A stretch of 64,000 bases of DNA from Sodiomyces alkalinus F11 (lineage: Eukaryota > Ascomycota > Sordariomycetes > Glomerellales > Plectosphaerellaceae). The stretch spans positions 1,104,236-1,168,235 of the forward strand of contig NW_021167081.1 of NCBI RefSeq assembly GCF_003711515.1, written 5' to 3'. Both the position numbers and the translations under genes were made by a program. Positions 1 to 9,392 of the stretch are shown here, piece after piece (the stretch's first letter is position 1; every line of letters starts with the position of its first letter). The notes beneath the pieces were generated by a model. The model was not told the DNA's origin. It made no database searches and saw nothing but the letters and a program-made list of their open reading frames with translations.

Positions 1-1529
1 CACAGATTGCACTGGAACGTCGCCGGGTGCTTCTGTACCCTTTTGGTGGTGCCATTGTCCTGGGTGTTTTGATATTCCGGATCCGCCAGCCTAAGAGCAA
101 TGACATTATTAGGTACTGCTGATGTCGACTGACGCCTACGGGACGGACTCGTAGCTTGGCGGTCAAGGGGCGAAAGCGATCGCGAGGCGTCGGACCGCGC
201 AGCCGTATTGGAGCTCAAGTTCGGGGACAGGCCAGGGCTGTGGATTCGCCCTACAACAATGCCTCCGTTGTTGAAGGGATCCGTCGATGCGCGCGGGCGA
301 GAACGGGGACGACCTAAACACACAAACATGGGAGAAGATGGTTAGCCGTGAACGCGCACGTGGGGGCTCCTGAGTTCTCGCTCACCTCTTTCCGGCGGGG
401 TCAAGGAATCCTGGTCTATGGGCGTCTTGGAAGGTTCAAAAGCATTTTGCTTAGCTGTTGGGGCGAACTCGATATTGATCGAAGGGGCAACCTGGGACAT
501 ATCAGGCCCGCCGCCGTGTTGTTGAAAGGAGGGGAAGGCCTCGTGAGCCTGGAGTCCAGTATAACCGGCGTTCTGGTTGCCCATGCCGCTGAAGTTGGGT
601 AGTTGTTGATGTATCTCGGGCACCGATTCAGGAAGGATGCGAGGAGAGACGATGGGGCTGTGCGAGGGGCTCCGAGAAGGGAGGTTCGGGCTACTGTGCG
701 TTGGGTCAGAAATGGTAAAGTTGTCGAAGCCCTGTATCTGGGAATACAGGGCCGGGTCCGAGGGTTGCTGCAAGGGGGAGTGGTGGTCGACGGGATCGAA
801 TGTATCCGAGCCCACGAGATTCGGGGAGTGCGCTGCCGATGACACTTCAGAATGCGCGGAAGGACTCCTCCTATGAGACTGGAACTGGGGTTGGCTCCAT
901 TCGTTCAGCTGACTGGGCAGTAGGGCAGCTTCGGGGCCGAGAGATGCGTGCCTCGAATGGCCGCCACCAGATGGAGACGAGAACTGATGCTGGTTGAAGG
1001 ATGGCGAGTGATGGGCATCGGGGTTGAGGAGATGCGAAGGCGCGGAGGAGTGATGAGTTGGTGGTATTGTCATGGAAGTCATATCGTCAGACCCGAAGCT
1101 CTGGTCAAAGAGAGGCGAGCTGAAGTGGTCGGCCGTAGGGTCGTTACATGAGCCGTTACTGCCACCGGGAAAGAGAGAGAAGTCGGCGCCGGAAGCGAAG
1201 TTTGGGTCGAGAAAGCCCGACTGGTTCTGGTTGGCGGCGAAGGCGGTAGAGTTGGAGGGGCCCTGAAGGGAAGGGTGCGCGAAAGCCTGGTTGTGGTTGT
1301 GGTTGTGGTGCTGTTGGCCGTCGAGGAAATCGTTGGCGCCGTTGAACGACGTGAAGTCGGCGCTTTGAGAGGGAGCAGTACACTGGTCGAGGCCCAACCC
1401 AAGGATGGCGTTTGTCTCGTTCGTGGGAGGAAATTGACCAGGGGAAGGAGAAGGGGATTGCCTTAAATGAGGCTGACGCTGATGCCCCGCGGACAGAGCG
1501 CGGCCGCGCTGATGGGCTTCTTGGTCCAT
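1..1529 (-). CDS. CRZ1: CRZ1-type calcineurin-responsive C2H2 transcription factor (3' part outside window)
   Basis: Partial gene: exon 1 is 1529-386, intron 385-314 (GTGAGC...TTTAG), exon 2 runs from 313 off the left edge. The visible protein is about 480 residues of Gln/Ser/Pro/His-rich N-terminal region followed by the start of the first zinc finger (HPATFQC at the edge). Family marks are the SLTPPER-GRPRSRPRAS-TDPFN stretch across the intron and the PNNVIALRLADPEYQNTQ segment before the fingers, both as in filamentous-fungal CRZ1/CrzA. PSINIE at residues 349-354 fits a PxIxIT calcineurin docking site. In this family calcineurin dephosphorylates the protein, which then enters the nucleus and activates calcium, cell-wall and ion stress genes. 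The start ATG gives MDQEAHQRGRA, typical of the family. The DNA-binding fingers lie outside the window and could not be checked. Confidence 0.9.
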
Positions 1530-3797
1530 CGCTGCGGAAGAGATACGTCAGGGCACAGTATAGGTACAGACACGAGGGGGGAGGTGATGTTTCTGTCTTT
1601 AGTACAGATGACTGGGAACTCGGGAATTGGGAGGCGAAGGTGTACGGATATGTGTGTGTGTGTGTGCAGGCATGCGTCTCTGTATGGGATAGATGGTCGG
1701 CGCTTTCAGGCACTGACAGCACCGCCCTGGGGCTGTGCAGACCGAGCGCTGATGCGGTTATGCAGGATATAGCACAAGTACGGACGCATAGTACATACAT
1801 AGGACGTACGAGTAACTCGATTTGTTGGTTCCAAAGATTACCGTGTGGTTGAATGGCTCAGAAGTGCAATAGGACGACAGGGGTTTGCCGTTCGCGTCGC
1901 GGTCGTCCTCTTTGCAATTGGAACTCGCCTTGATTATCGTCGCTCTCTCGTCTACTCGCTCTGTACGGTGGGGCAACTTGCGATGACTGCGTGGTAGATA
2001 GAGTGATCGGCTCTGGTATCGGATTGAAGAAGACGTAGTCGAGATATAGTAGGATGAAGGAGTAACTCTCGGTATGGGCTTTGGTGGCTTTTCTTCGCTA
2101 AAAGCCGCTACATAAGGTATAAGGTAGACGGGTTTAGGTGGGGACGGTGATCTCTCAGGGGAGGCCTGCGACCAGACCCGAAGGAGAGATTCTGGGTGAG
2201 GGGAAATTGGAAAGCTAAGGTACCTTAAAACATGCCTCACCTTACAACGTACGGAGTACGTACTGAGTACCTATGTGAATACGGGGAATGTAACGGCGCC
2301 AGAGGTAATTAGCTGATTATTAGTGGAGTCACAGTGGCAGTCCCTTCATCGTTTATTAAGGGGACTATACCTTATCATCTAAGTACCTCTATAAAGTAGG
2401 TACTTAGACACCTGCTGATATGGGTGGTAAGGTAAGGTACCTTATGAAGCGGCCTGTACTTCGTACTCCGTAGTGTTTCTTCAGATGCAAATTCGAATGA
2501 TTGCCTTGTCTCCCTTGTACGCCATATTGTAAAGGCCTCAAACATAATCCAATCATAAACCTCTTCAAACCTGGATGTAGATCGTTGGTGAGCAGTATAA
2601 ACACCTGATACCTTTAGTATCCGTACATAAGGTATTCAGTTGCGCCAAAGGGCGTCGGGAACTACGGATTATGAGGTATCCTTAATTCCTTACCTTAGGT
2701 ATTGCTACGGAGTTGGATATTTACAACGTACAGTATGCCCTTCTTGCCGCAGTTGTCGCTTCTCTCTGACACAGTTTTGCTCACCACTTCTAGTGAAGCT
2801 TCATCAAGTCGTAGTCGCCTCTACTCGGCTACCAACAAGTTGGTAAACGGCAGCATGTCATGATCGATCGACCAACATCTTTGTATTCGGAACAGGAGCC
2901 AAGAATTGATTCGCAGGACCCCTGCCCTCGAGTTGGTCAATGCCCTCGTCCTCCTTCTTGACTACTATTTATAGAATCACCCCACCAGCCGCCCCACAGA
3001 GTTGACGCAGACTCTCGTCGTAGATTTACTACGAAGTTTCACTTCGCCGTCTAATTATTAGCTCGTCACGTCACATCACATCACAAGAAGTCCCCTCTTG
3101 ACCTTTAGTGGCAGACGGGCCGACGACATCGCCAAACCTTCAACCATCCTTTGAGCGGCTGTTCAGCTGTCTGACACATCGTAGTTTCGACCAGGCACGG
3201 AGTACTCGATCTATCCTGTCCCGTCCGGGGACCGGCCCTCCTGCCGGCAATGGTGCTGAGAAGAATCGGGATCCGCTAACGTGACGCGGCTATATTCCCT
3301 TCGCGCGATTTTTCACGAATAGGTTCGGTTCCAGTTCGAATGCGATTTCTGCTGATTATAGGTAGGTATTACTTGTGTCGCCCGGCAGCGTTGGTCCAGC
3401 ATTTGTTTGACTCGTGATGGAGATCGCCGGAGAAGTTCTGACTGGCCTTCGACTCCACTAAGGAATCATAATCTTAGGGTTCGGGAAGTATCGTCTCATC
3501 TGGTGCAACTTCCCCCCCGGGGTTAGCATTTTCGTGCGCACCGTGCGTCTCATTGTCGAGCAGACTACATATCTTATTCAGTACAATGAGTGGAGATACT
3601 CCTTTATGGCCCGAAATCCAACCGGCGAACGCCTAAGAACTGCTCGATTATTGTGGTATCATCCTTCGATGTCTTCTAAACGCCGTCGAATTGCCACCCC
3701 ACCCTCCCCGTCTTCTTCGTTATTTTTCTTTAAAAGGAACAGAAAAAAATTACCATGGCCCTCTTACTCGTTGTCCGACTTTAACGAGTTCCTTTTT
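1530..3797. other. Intergenic, upstream of CRZ1 and downstream of AOX; no gene seen
   Basis: 2.3 kb with no coding region I can support; open frames here are short and unlike known proteins. It holds a (TG)8 run at 1651-1666 near the CRZ1 start and several copies of the short palindromic words AGGTACCT and TACGGAGTAC (for example 2217-2270 and 2428-2472). Confidence 0.6.
1651..1666. repeat. (TG)8 microsatellite
   Basis: Perfect dinucleotide run about 120 nt upstream of the CRZ1 start codon, therefore probably in its 5' leader or promoter (CA-repeat on the coding strand). Confidence 0.85.
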
Positions 3798-5279
3798 TTA
3801 GATCACATCGGCTCGTTCGTAACCAGAAGGCTTCAAGGCAGCCTTCGGCTGTTGGTCGCCCTTGTACTCACTCACGAACGGGTTCGGATCCTCGGCCTGG
3901 TCGAGATTCCCCAGGGTATGATTGACTCCCCGATGGACAGCCTCTGTGACCAGTCGCACAAATGTCAGCAAGAAATTCTGTATGAACTTGAGCGAAACGA
4001 AAGGGAGGAAATCATTTACCATCAGCCCGGATGTATAGTACCAAATCCTTCATCGTCCTCTTGTTTTCAGGGATATTCCAGTATTGCACTGCCAGGTCTG
4101 GAATTCGGAATTCAGGGTCCGACCATTTCGGAAGCAAACCGGCTTCGATCTCGTGGATGCAGCGCGTGTAAGTGTGGACCGCCTCTTCCTCGAGGTAGCC
4201 AACGAAGCGATGGCATATTTTCGGGGAGATCAGGTAAGCGAGGAACATGCTGTTGAAGAAGACGCCTTGGGCGCCGATGAGCATGATCTTCATGAACTGT
4301 TTGGCTGTCAGATCAGTCCTTCATTGCAACCAATCCGTTGTACACATACCCAACCAGGCTCGCTCATCTTCATGAAAGTCAGGAGATGCATGCGTTCGTT
4401 AAAGCTCTCTTCGAGGAGCGTTTCAATCCAGCCGTTATCACGTTTCAGTCGGCGGAGGCTGTTGAGATGACGGAGCATACCGGCTACCATACCGGGAACT
4501 GTGTGCGGGAAATGTCAGCCAATGTCTGAAGGACGAGATTACGGCCCGCTGGGCAGTCGAAGAGGGAAAGGAGTATTGGAGTTCTTGACCCGACTGCAAG
4601 AGACTCACCTCCTGCAATGCTCTCGAGGAATACAAAGCGCACAAGCTATGTATCAAACGTTGTCAGTACAAAGACAAACGGTTTTCAATCTTGTCGACGA
4701 GGAAGATGGAGCAAGACGAACCCACTGCGCTTCTGTCAGGGGCTTACTCGCCACAACTGCGGTCGTGGGGTTCTTCGGATCAACCTGCTGCCCATCCTTG
4801 AGCCCCGTTGCCAGGTCCATGCAATATCTGGCGAGGCGGACTAGTTTCCACGCGACCCAATCGCCCCAGGTCCTGGGCTCACGGTGGCCCGGTTGAACGG
4901 CGAGCATTTCGTCCATGGAAAAGCCCTTGTGCGGCCATGCCGGGGCGGTCCGCCGGATTTGCTCCGTCTCCATCGGCGGGAAGAAGTCCCGGAGATGGAC
5001 GGCCGGGGTGGTCGAGAAGGATCGCCAGCTCGGGGGGGATCGGTATAGGCGGGTCCGCTGCATATATTCATTCTGACTTGGCCGCAGGAACTGCCGGGGA
5101 TGGATGATCGGTGTGGTTGAAAAGGCTCGAGGGCTAGGAGGGGACGGGTATTGGCAGGCTGCTGGAAGAACAGCGGGCCACCCCGTGATCAGGGTGTTGG
5201 GGCGAGCGAGGGCCGCGGTTCGAGCCAGCGAGACATGGTTTGAGGTCCAGCGTCTGGCAGATATTCTTGATGACAACAT
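3798..5279 (-). CDS. aox1: Alternative oxidase, mitochondrial
   Basis: Five exons: 5279-4722, 4645-4609, 4498-4350, 4296-4020, 3943-3798; introns 76, 110, 53 and 76 nt; 388 residues. The enzyme is the di-iron ubiquinol oxidase of the inner mitochondrial membrane that reduces oxygen to water and bypasses complexes III and IV. The conserved blocks are in order: [18 protein letters not shown] (E194), NERMHLL (E233, H236), [14 protein letters not shown] (about 281-294), [12 protein letters not shown] (E341, H344), giving the Glu/His iron ligands. Intron 1 has an unusual GTTCGT donor, but only this model joins EAQW to [12 protein letters not shown]. The N-terminal presequence is long and contains a 35-residue-offset duplication (residues 47-78 and 82-113). 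The upstream region has a TATA box and two CGG-N7-CGG sites. Identification is secure; the exact start is less so. Confidence 0.95.
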
Positions 5280-5447
5280 GGTCGAAATGGTAATTGTCCG
5301 TCTAGGCGGTCATGAAGGGACAGAAAATGTATCGATATTGGGTGTCTCGCAACTTCGTATACAGGTATGTCACAAAATATGGTCGGATAACTGGAGTCGG
5401 ACCTAGATCAAGAGGCAAATAATCCTGAGGCTACGGCAACATGCTCC

Positions 5448-5455
5448 TTTATATA
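5448..5455 (-). promoter_or_regulatory. TATA box of alternative oxidase gene
   Basis: On the minus strand the sequence reads GGTATATAAAGG, about 170 nt upstream of the AOX start codon. Position and sequence fit a TATA element of an inducible gene; the transcription start is not known. Confidence 0.5.
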
Positions 5456-5561
5456 CCACGCAACTTAGACAGGCCATCACGGGTCCCCATTTGTCGCCGA
5501 GCAGAATGTAAACAAGATCCTCCTGGGAATAGGAGAGACTAGGAAGGGAACGAGCAGTCAC

Positions 5562-5574
5562 CGGATGAGCCCGG
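5562..5574 (+). promoter_or_regulatory. CGG-N7-CGG site, candidate alternative-oxidase induction motif (proximal)
   Basis: CGG repeats separated by exactly 7 bases (CGGATGAGCCCGG), about 285 nt upstream of the AOX start. In Neurospora crassa the aod-1 induction motif is two CGG repeats 7 bp apart, recognised by the zinc-cluster pair AOD2/AOD5. Assignment here rests on spacing and position only. Confidence 0.45.
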
Positions 5575-5748
5575 GCTCGGGTTCCTGGATTCTGCCAGCC
5601 TGAGGTTAACTAGCACCATCATCATTCCCCCGAGACAGAAAGATCCAAGTCGCCGAGCATATTATCTTCGCCGCACGCTGTTGGATGAAGATGGACGTCG
5701 GTCGTGACGTGACTCAGCCTGGTCGGGATCTATCGGGACTGCTCGTTC

Positions 5749-5761
5749 CGGACAGTTCCGG
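5749..5761 (+). promoter_or_regulatory. CGG-N7-CGG site, candidate alternative-oxidase induction motif (distal)
   Basis: A second site with the same spacing and orientation (CGGACAGTTCCGG), inside a tandem TTCCGGACAG repeat, about 470 nt upstream of the AOX start. Two equal sites upstream of the expected target gene raise the likelihood above a single chance match. Confidence 0.45.
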
Positions 5762-7086
5762 ACAGGAGGTTCTTCGTACAGATACTCGTATTGAGTATGG
5801 TACTTCATATCTGTCCAGAATTGAGTGTACACTAGGTACCTTAGTGTACTGCCTTTCTGGAGTCCCCTTCAGCTCTCATACGGAGTAGTACCTTAAGGAC
5901 AACTCGGTATCCGTAACCGTTTATACGTTGTGTCGAACACGTGAAGCGACTTCCAGGCCAGTTATGATTGGCTTGTCCGTATTGGTCTCTCGTACCGGTT
6001 CAAAACGGGTGATGTATGCACCAGTGACGTAGTACCTAGTTCCAGAAGGTCAAAAAATCCCGATTGCCCCTCCACCCTCGTGAGGTGAGGTCGAGGTCAT
6101 ACAACGTACTAAGAAGTGCCTTATGTAATCAACCCGCGTCCTCCAAACAAACGAAACTTGGATGGTGCTGTTGCACACAGCGTATTTTGGGGGTCAGATA
6201 GAAACCATGCTGATGGAAGACAATACAATCGATATACTATTCAATCTCCATAATATCTGGATTCAGTGTTGGAAGTGCATACCCAGTTGTCATTGGGCAG
6301 CGGCTAGAGAAGTCATGCAACACGTGCAATGATCGTTGGGCTGCAACAAGTCGCGATGTACCTTCGATACCTTAGGTACGTACCGAAGGTATCTGTATTG
6401 GCATCTCATGTACTTCGTGTGTTGTTGTACTTGCATATGGCCCTATAACAAATAAGGTAGCCTACACCGATTGACTGGTTCTCTCGCCTTCTACAGTATA
6501 CATGCACAGCCAATCATAGGACTTCAAAATATATAAAACCTGACCTGGATGCATAGAGATTAAGAGGCAATGATGGATTGAGTATACGGCTTATACCGGA
6601 TGATAATGTGTTGGTGCAGGATGTAAGGTAAGGTACCTTAGTTTGAGCGAGCAACCACGGACGACTAACTCCCTGCTTGGAATTACCGAGTACGACAGGT
6701 ACAAATACACCTGTCTTGGTGTCTTTCCGGTACACTACTTACGGCTTACCTTAGTTATAATTCCGTTCCCTTATCGATTCGCGGGTTCCCCTCCTTTCGT
6801 TTCCCCTGCGCTACGAAATTCTCAGCCACGGAGTCACCAAAGCCATTCCACCCCTCCCTTGGCCCTTCCCTTAACTCGCCTTGCGGAACAAAGCCTTAAA
6901 CCCTCTTCTCCAACCCAACCCAACTAATAATTCTTCCACAAAACAAAATCCCGCCACAGTCAACTGCCCTCTTATCCACCCCTACGACTCAACTACTCAT
7001 CGGACAACCCTTTTTTTTTTTCCCGCGTGAACACCACACAATCCTACACAGACTCTCCCACATATCAAAAATTGCCTTTAGACATC

Positions 7087-8269
7087 ATGTCGCCTGGCAG
7101 AGCAAACTGGGGTAAGTTGTTGATTCTTCCCGTGCGCAGACTTTTTTTTGCACCATTTGCACATGCGCCGCAAGCTGTCATCGCTCATGGCCATCCACTT
7201 TGGTGGAGACGGCTCTGAGAGGAATCGCCTTGACACCACGCCGTCGGGTCGTTTCCATGTGCGGCCCCTGCTACCCTTACTGGATTTGGCTGACCGCCTT
7301 TTGTTCTGCAGATGAAGAGGAGAGTGACAGTAGCAGCGCACCGAACTCCCCCCCTGTTGTTGCTGTTCGCCGGAAGTTTGACGATGAGGAAGGAGAAGAC
7401 AGTGACGTATGCTATCCCGTGGCCTCGCCATCATTTTACCCTTCCACCCCCACTTCCCTGTCCGCCGCGTCCATTGCTAATATTTTATTTATTTCACAGG
7501 TTCTCGACTCCTGGGATGCCGCCGAAGACTCCGAGGTAGAACGCGAAAAGGCTAAGAAGGCTGCCGAAGCCAAGGCTAAGGCTGAGGCTGAGGCCAAGGC
7601 GAACAAGAAGTCCAAGGCTCAACGTATTGCCGAACACCAGGCAACCCGTGTTGCACGCGCCGCTGAGGAAGAGGAGGGCGACGAAAACGAGACCGAGGCT
7701 CAGAAGCGTGAACGGCTCCGTCGCACCGAGAAGGAGGCAGACCTTGCCCATGCCGAGGAACTTTTTGGTGGCGTTGGTTCTGTTCCTAGTGGGCGCAAGG
7801 CTACCACCGCTGGCACCGCAATTCCCGTCGCTGGCGACCCTTCGGTCACTGTCAACATTGCCGACCTGCCTCTCTTCAACCCCACTAGGAAGGCCGATTT
7901 TGAACTGCTTCGCAACACCTTGGTTCCTATCATCGGTGCTCAAGTCAAGAAAGCACACTACGCTCTCTTCCTACAGGAATTTGCCAAGCAGCTCGCCAAG
8001 GATCTTCCCAGCGACCAGATCAAGAAGGTCGCCTCTACATTGACCACTCTCAGCAACGAGAAGCTCAAGGAAGAGAAGGCTGCCCAAGGCGGCGGCAAGA
8101 AATCCAAGGCTTCCAAGACCAAGGCTACGCTGGTCGCCTCCCGCCCCGACGTTGCAGACACTCAGGCTTATGACGAGGATGCCTTCGGAGAGTGAGTCCA
8201 AAGCCCCAGGCAGACCTTGGGACTCGACGAACAATGCTAATTTCGGGAAACAGTGACGATTTCATGTGA
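7087..8269 (+). CDS. HCR1: Eukaryotic translation initiation factor 3 subunit J (eIF3j/HCR1)
   Basis: Four exons: 7087-7111, 7312-7406, 7500-8191, 8254-8269; 275 residues. eIF3j is the loosely attached eIF3 subunit that binds the 40S decoding centre and helps scanning, termination and ribosome recycling in the cytosol. Family marks are the acidic N-terminus, VLDSWDAAEDSEVEREKAKK, a long Lys/Ala/Glu helix (KAEAEAKANKKSKAQRIAEH), DLPLFNPTRKADFELLR, SKDLPSDQIKKVASTLTTLS-like helices and the terminal DDDFM. The first exon codes for only eight full codons and the last for five plus the stop; both are needed to reach the family termini, and the intron at the stop end (GTGAGT...AACAG) restores GDDDFM. 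Its 3' end faces MDM31. Confidence 0.93.
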
Positions 8270-9392
8270 AGAAGCGATTGGTTTCTATGTTTCGCTCTCA
8301 ACCCACGACTATCCCACCCCAGACACCTCTATACGTCCAGTCCCGGTGCCGCGAAATGGCTGCACAGAGCCGGCCTCTTACCGTGCCATGACTTGCAACG
8401 CCAGGGGCCCTGCTTTCTCTCAAACTGATCCTCAACGTACGGGGGCCGTGGCCACTACGACGTCTTCGCACCGCTATCGCCAAGCGACAGGGCTAAGGAG
8501 GGTAGCTGTCGAGGGGCCTGGACTACTAGAGGGCTAGTCGGCTGTCGCGTGATCTAGCGGAGGGCAACAAACAGCTGGGGTCAAGAAGGGTTGGCCGAGT
8601 GTGGAATCGCTGTTGATGACAGAAGCATAAGCGAGTGCAGCGGAGCAACCTACGTTGATGAGAGACGGATGTATTGGGCATAGATAGACTGCGCTCTTCC
8701 CGGTCCATTTAGAATGTAACGAGTTGGGTGGGTAGAATGGCATGGCATGACTGGGACAATGCGGAGGACATGAAGGACACAGGTAACGAAAGGGTATACG
8801 AACCGTCTCACGGCGAGGGGTCATGATTTGAAGGCATTTCCCGTGACGCAGCAAATAGGTTGCTTTTTCACTCAAAACAAGCATGATGAGAATATATTGA
8901 TTGCAGATCGTTACACGTTCTTACCGTTACACAGCAGTGAAACTATCTACTGGCTTCATCGCAGGCAACAGTTTGCGTCGTTTTGTGAGTGTTGGACATG
9001 AGAAAGAATGATGAATGGGGTATAGATTTACAGCACACTCCTTTCTTCCAACTTTCCAGTTAGAGACACGACAATGGCCATGGCCATCTATCAATAAGTG
9101 TACCACAAAGATACAGATACAGTAGGGAATGCGGCCGTCTTGCTTCCTGCAATACCACCCGCTTGTCTATCCGACTATAAAATACAACAGAGTACCCGCA
9201 AACGCCCATTTCACCTATCATTTGCCTTCATTTCCCGCGTATGGAAGGGGGCCGGTGGCACTATGGCTCGGCGAATGTAAAAACTGCGAACACATCATAC
9301 TGAGCCTTTGAAGCGCCCGTTCTATCTTCTATAACATGATAACCCAAGAGAGGGGGGAGAGGGGTGTTGAGTTGGTACAAGGAGGACAAGCC
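8270..9392. other. Convergent intergenic region eIF3j / MDM31; no gene seen
   Basis: 1.1 kb holding the two 3' ends. No open frame resembles a protein I know, and no repeat stands out. Confidence 0.6.

Larger units (their letters stand above)
5280..7086. other. Divergent intergenic region between AOX and eIF3j; no gene seen
   Basis: 1.8 kb shared upstream region. Besides the AOX promoter elements it has CACGTG at 5938-5943 and 6321-6326 and several AGGTACCT-type words (5832-5845, 6358-6385, 6625-6642). The last 250 nt before eIF3j are C/T-rich with a T run at 7012-7021, as expected of a fungal 5' leader. No supported open frame. Confidence 0.55.

Noticed and set aside
3534..4256. 240-codon plus-strand open frame opposite AOX
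   Set aside because: It overlaps AOX exons 4 and 5, which have unambiguous di-iron motifs on the minus strand.
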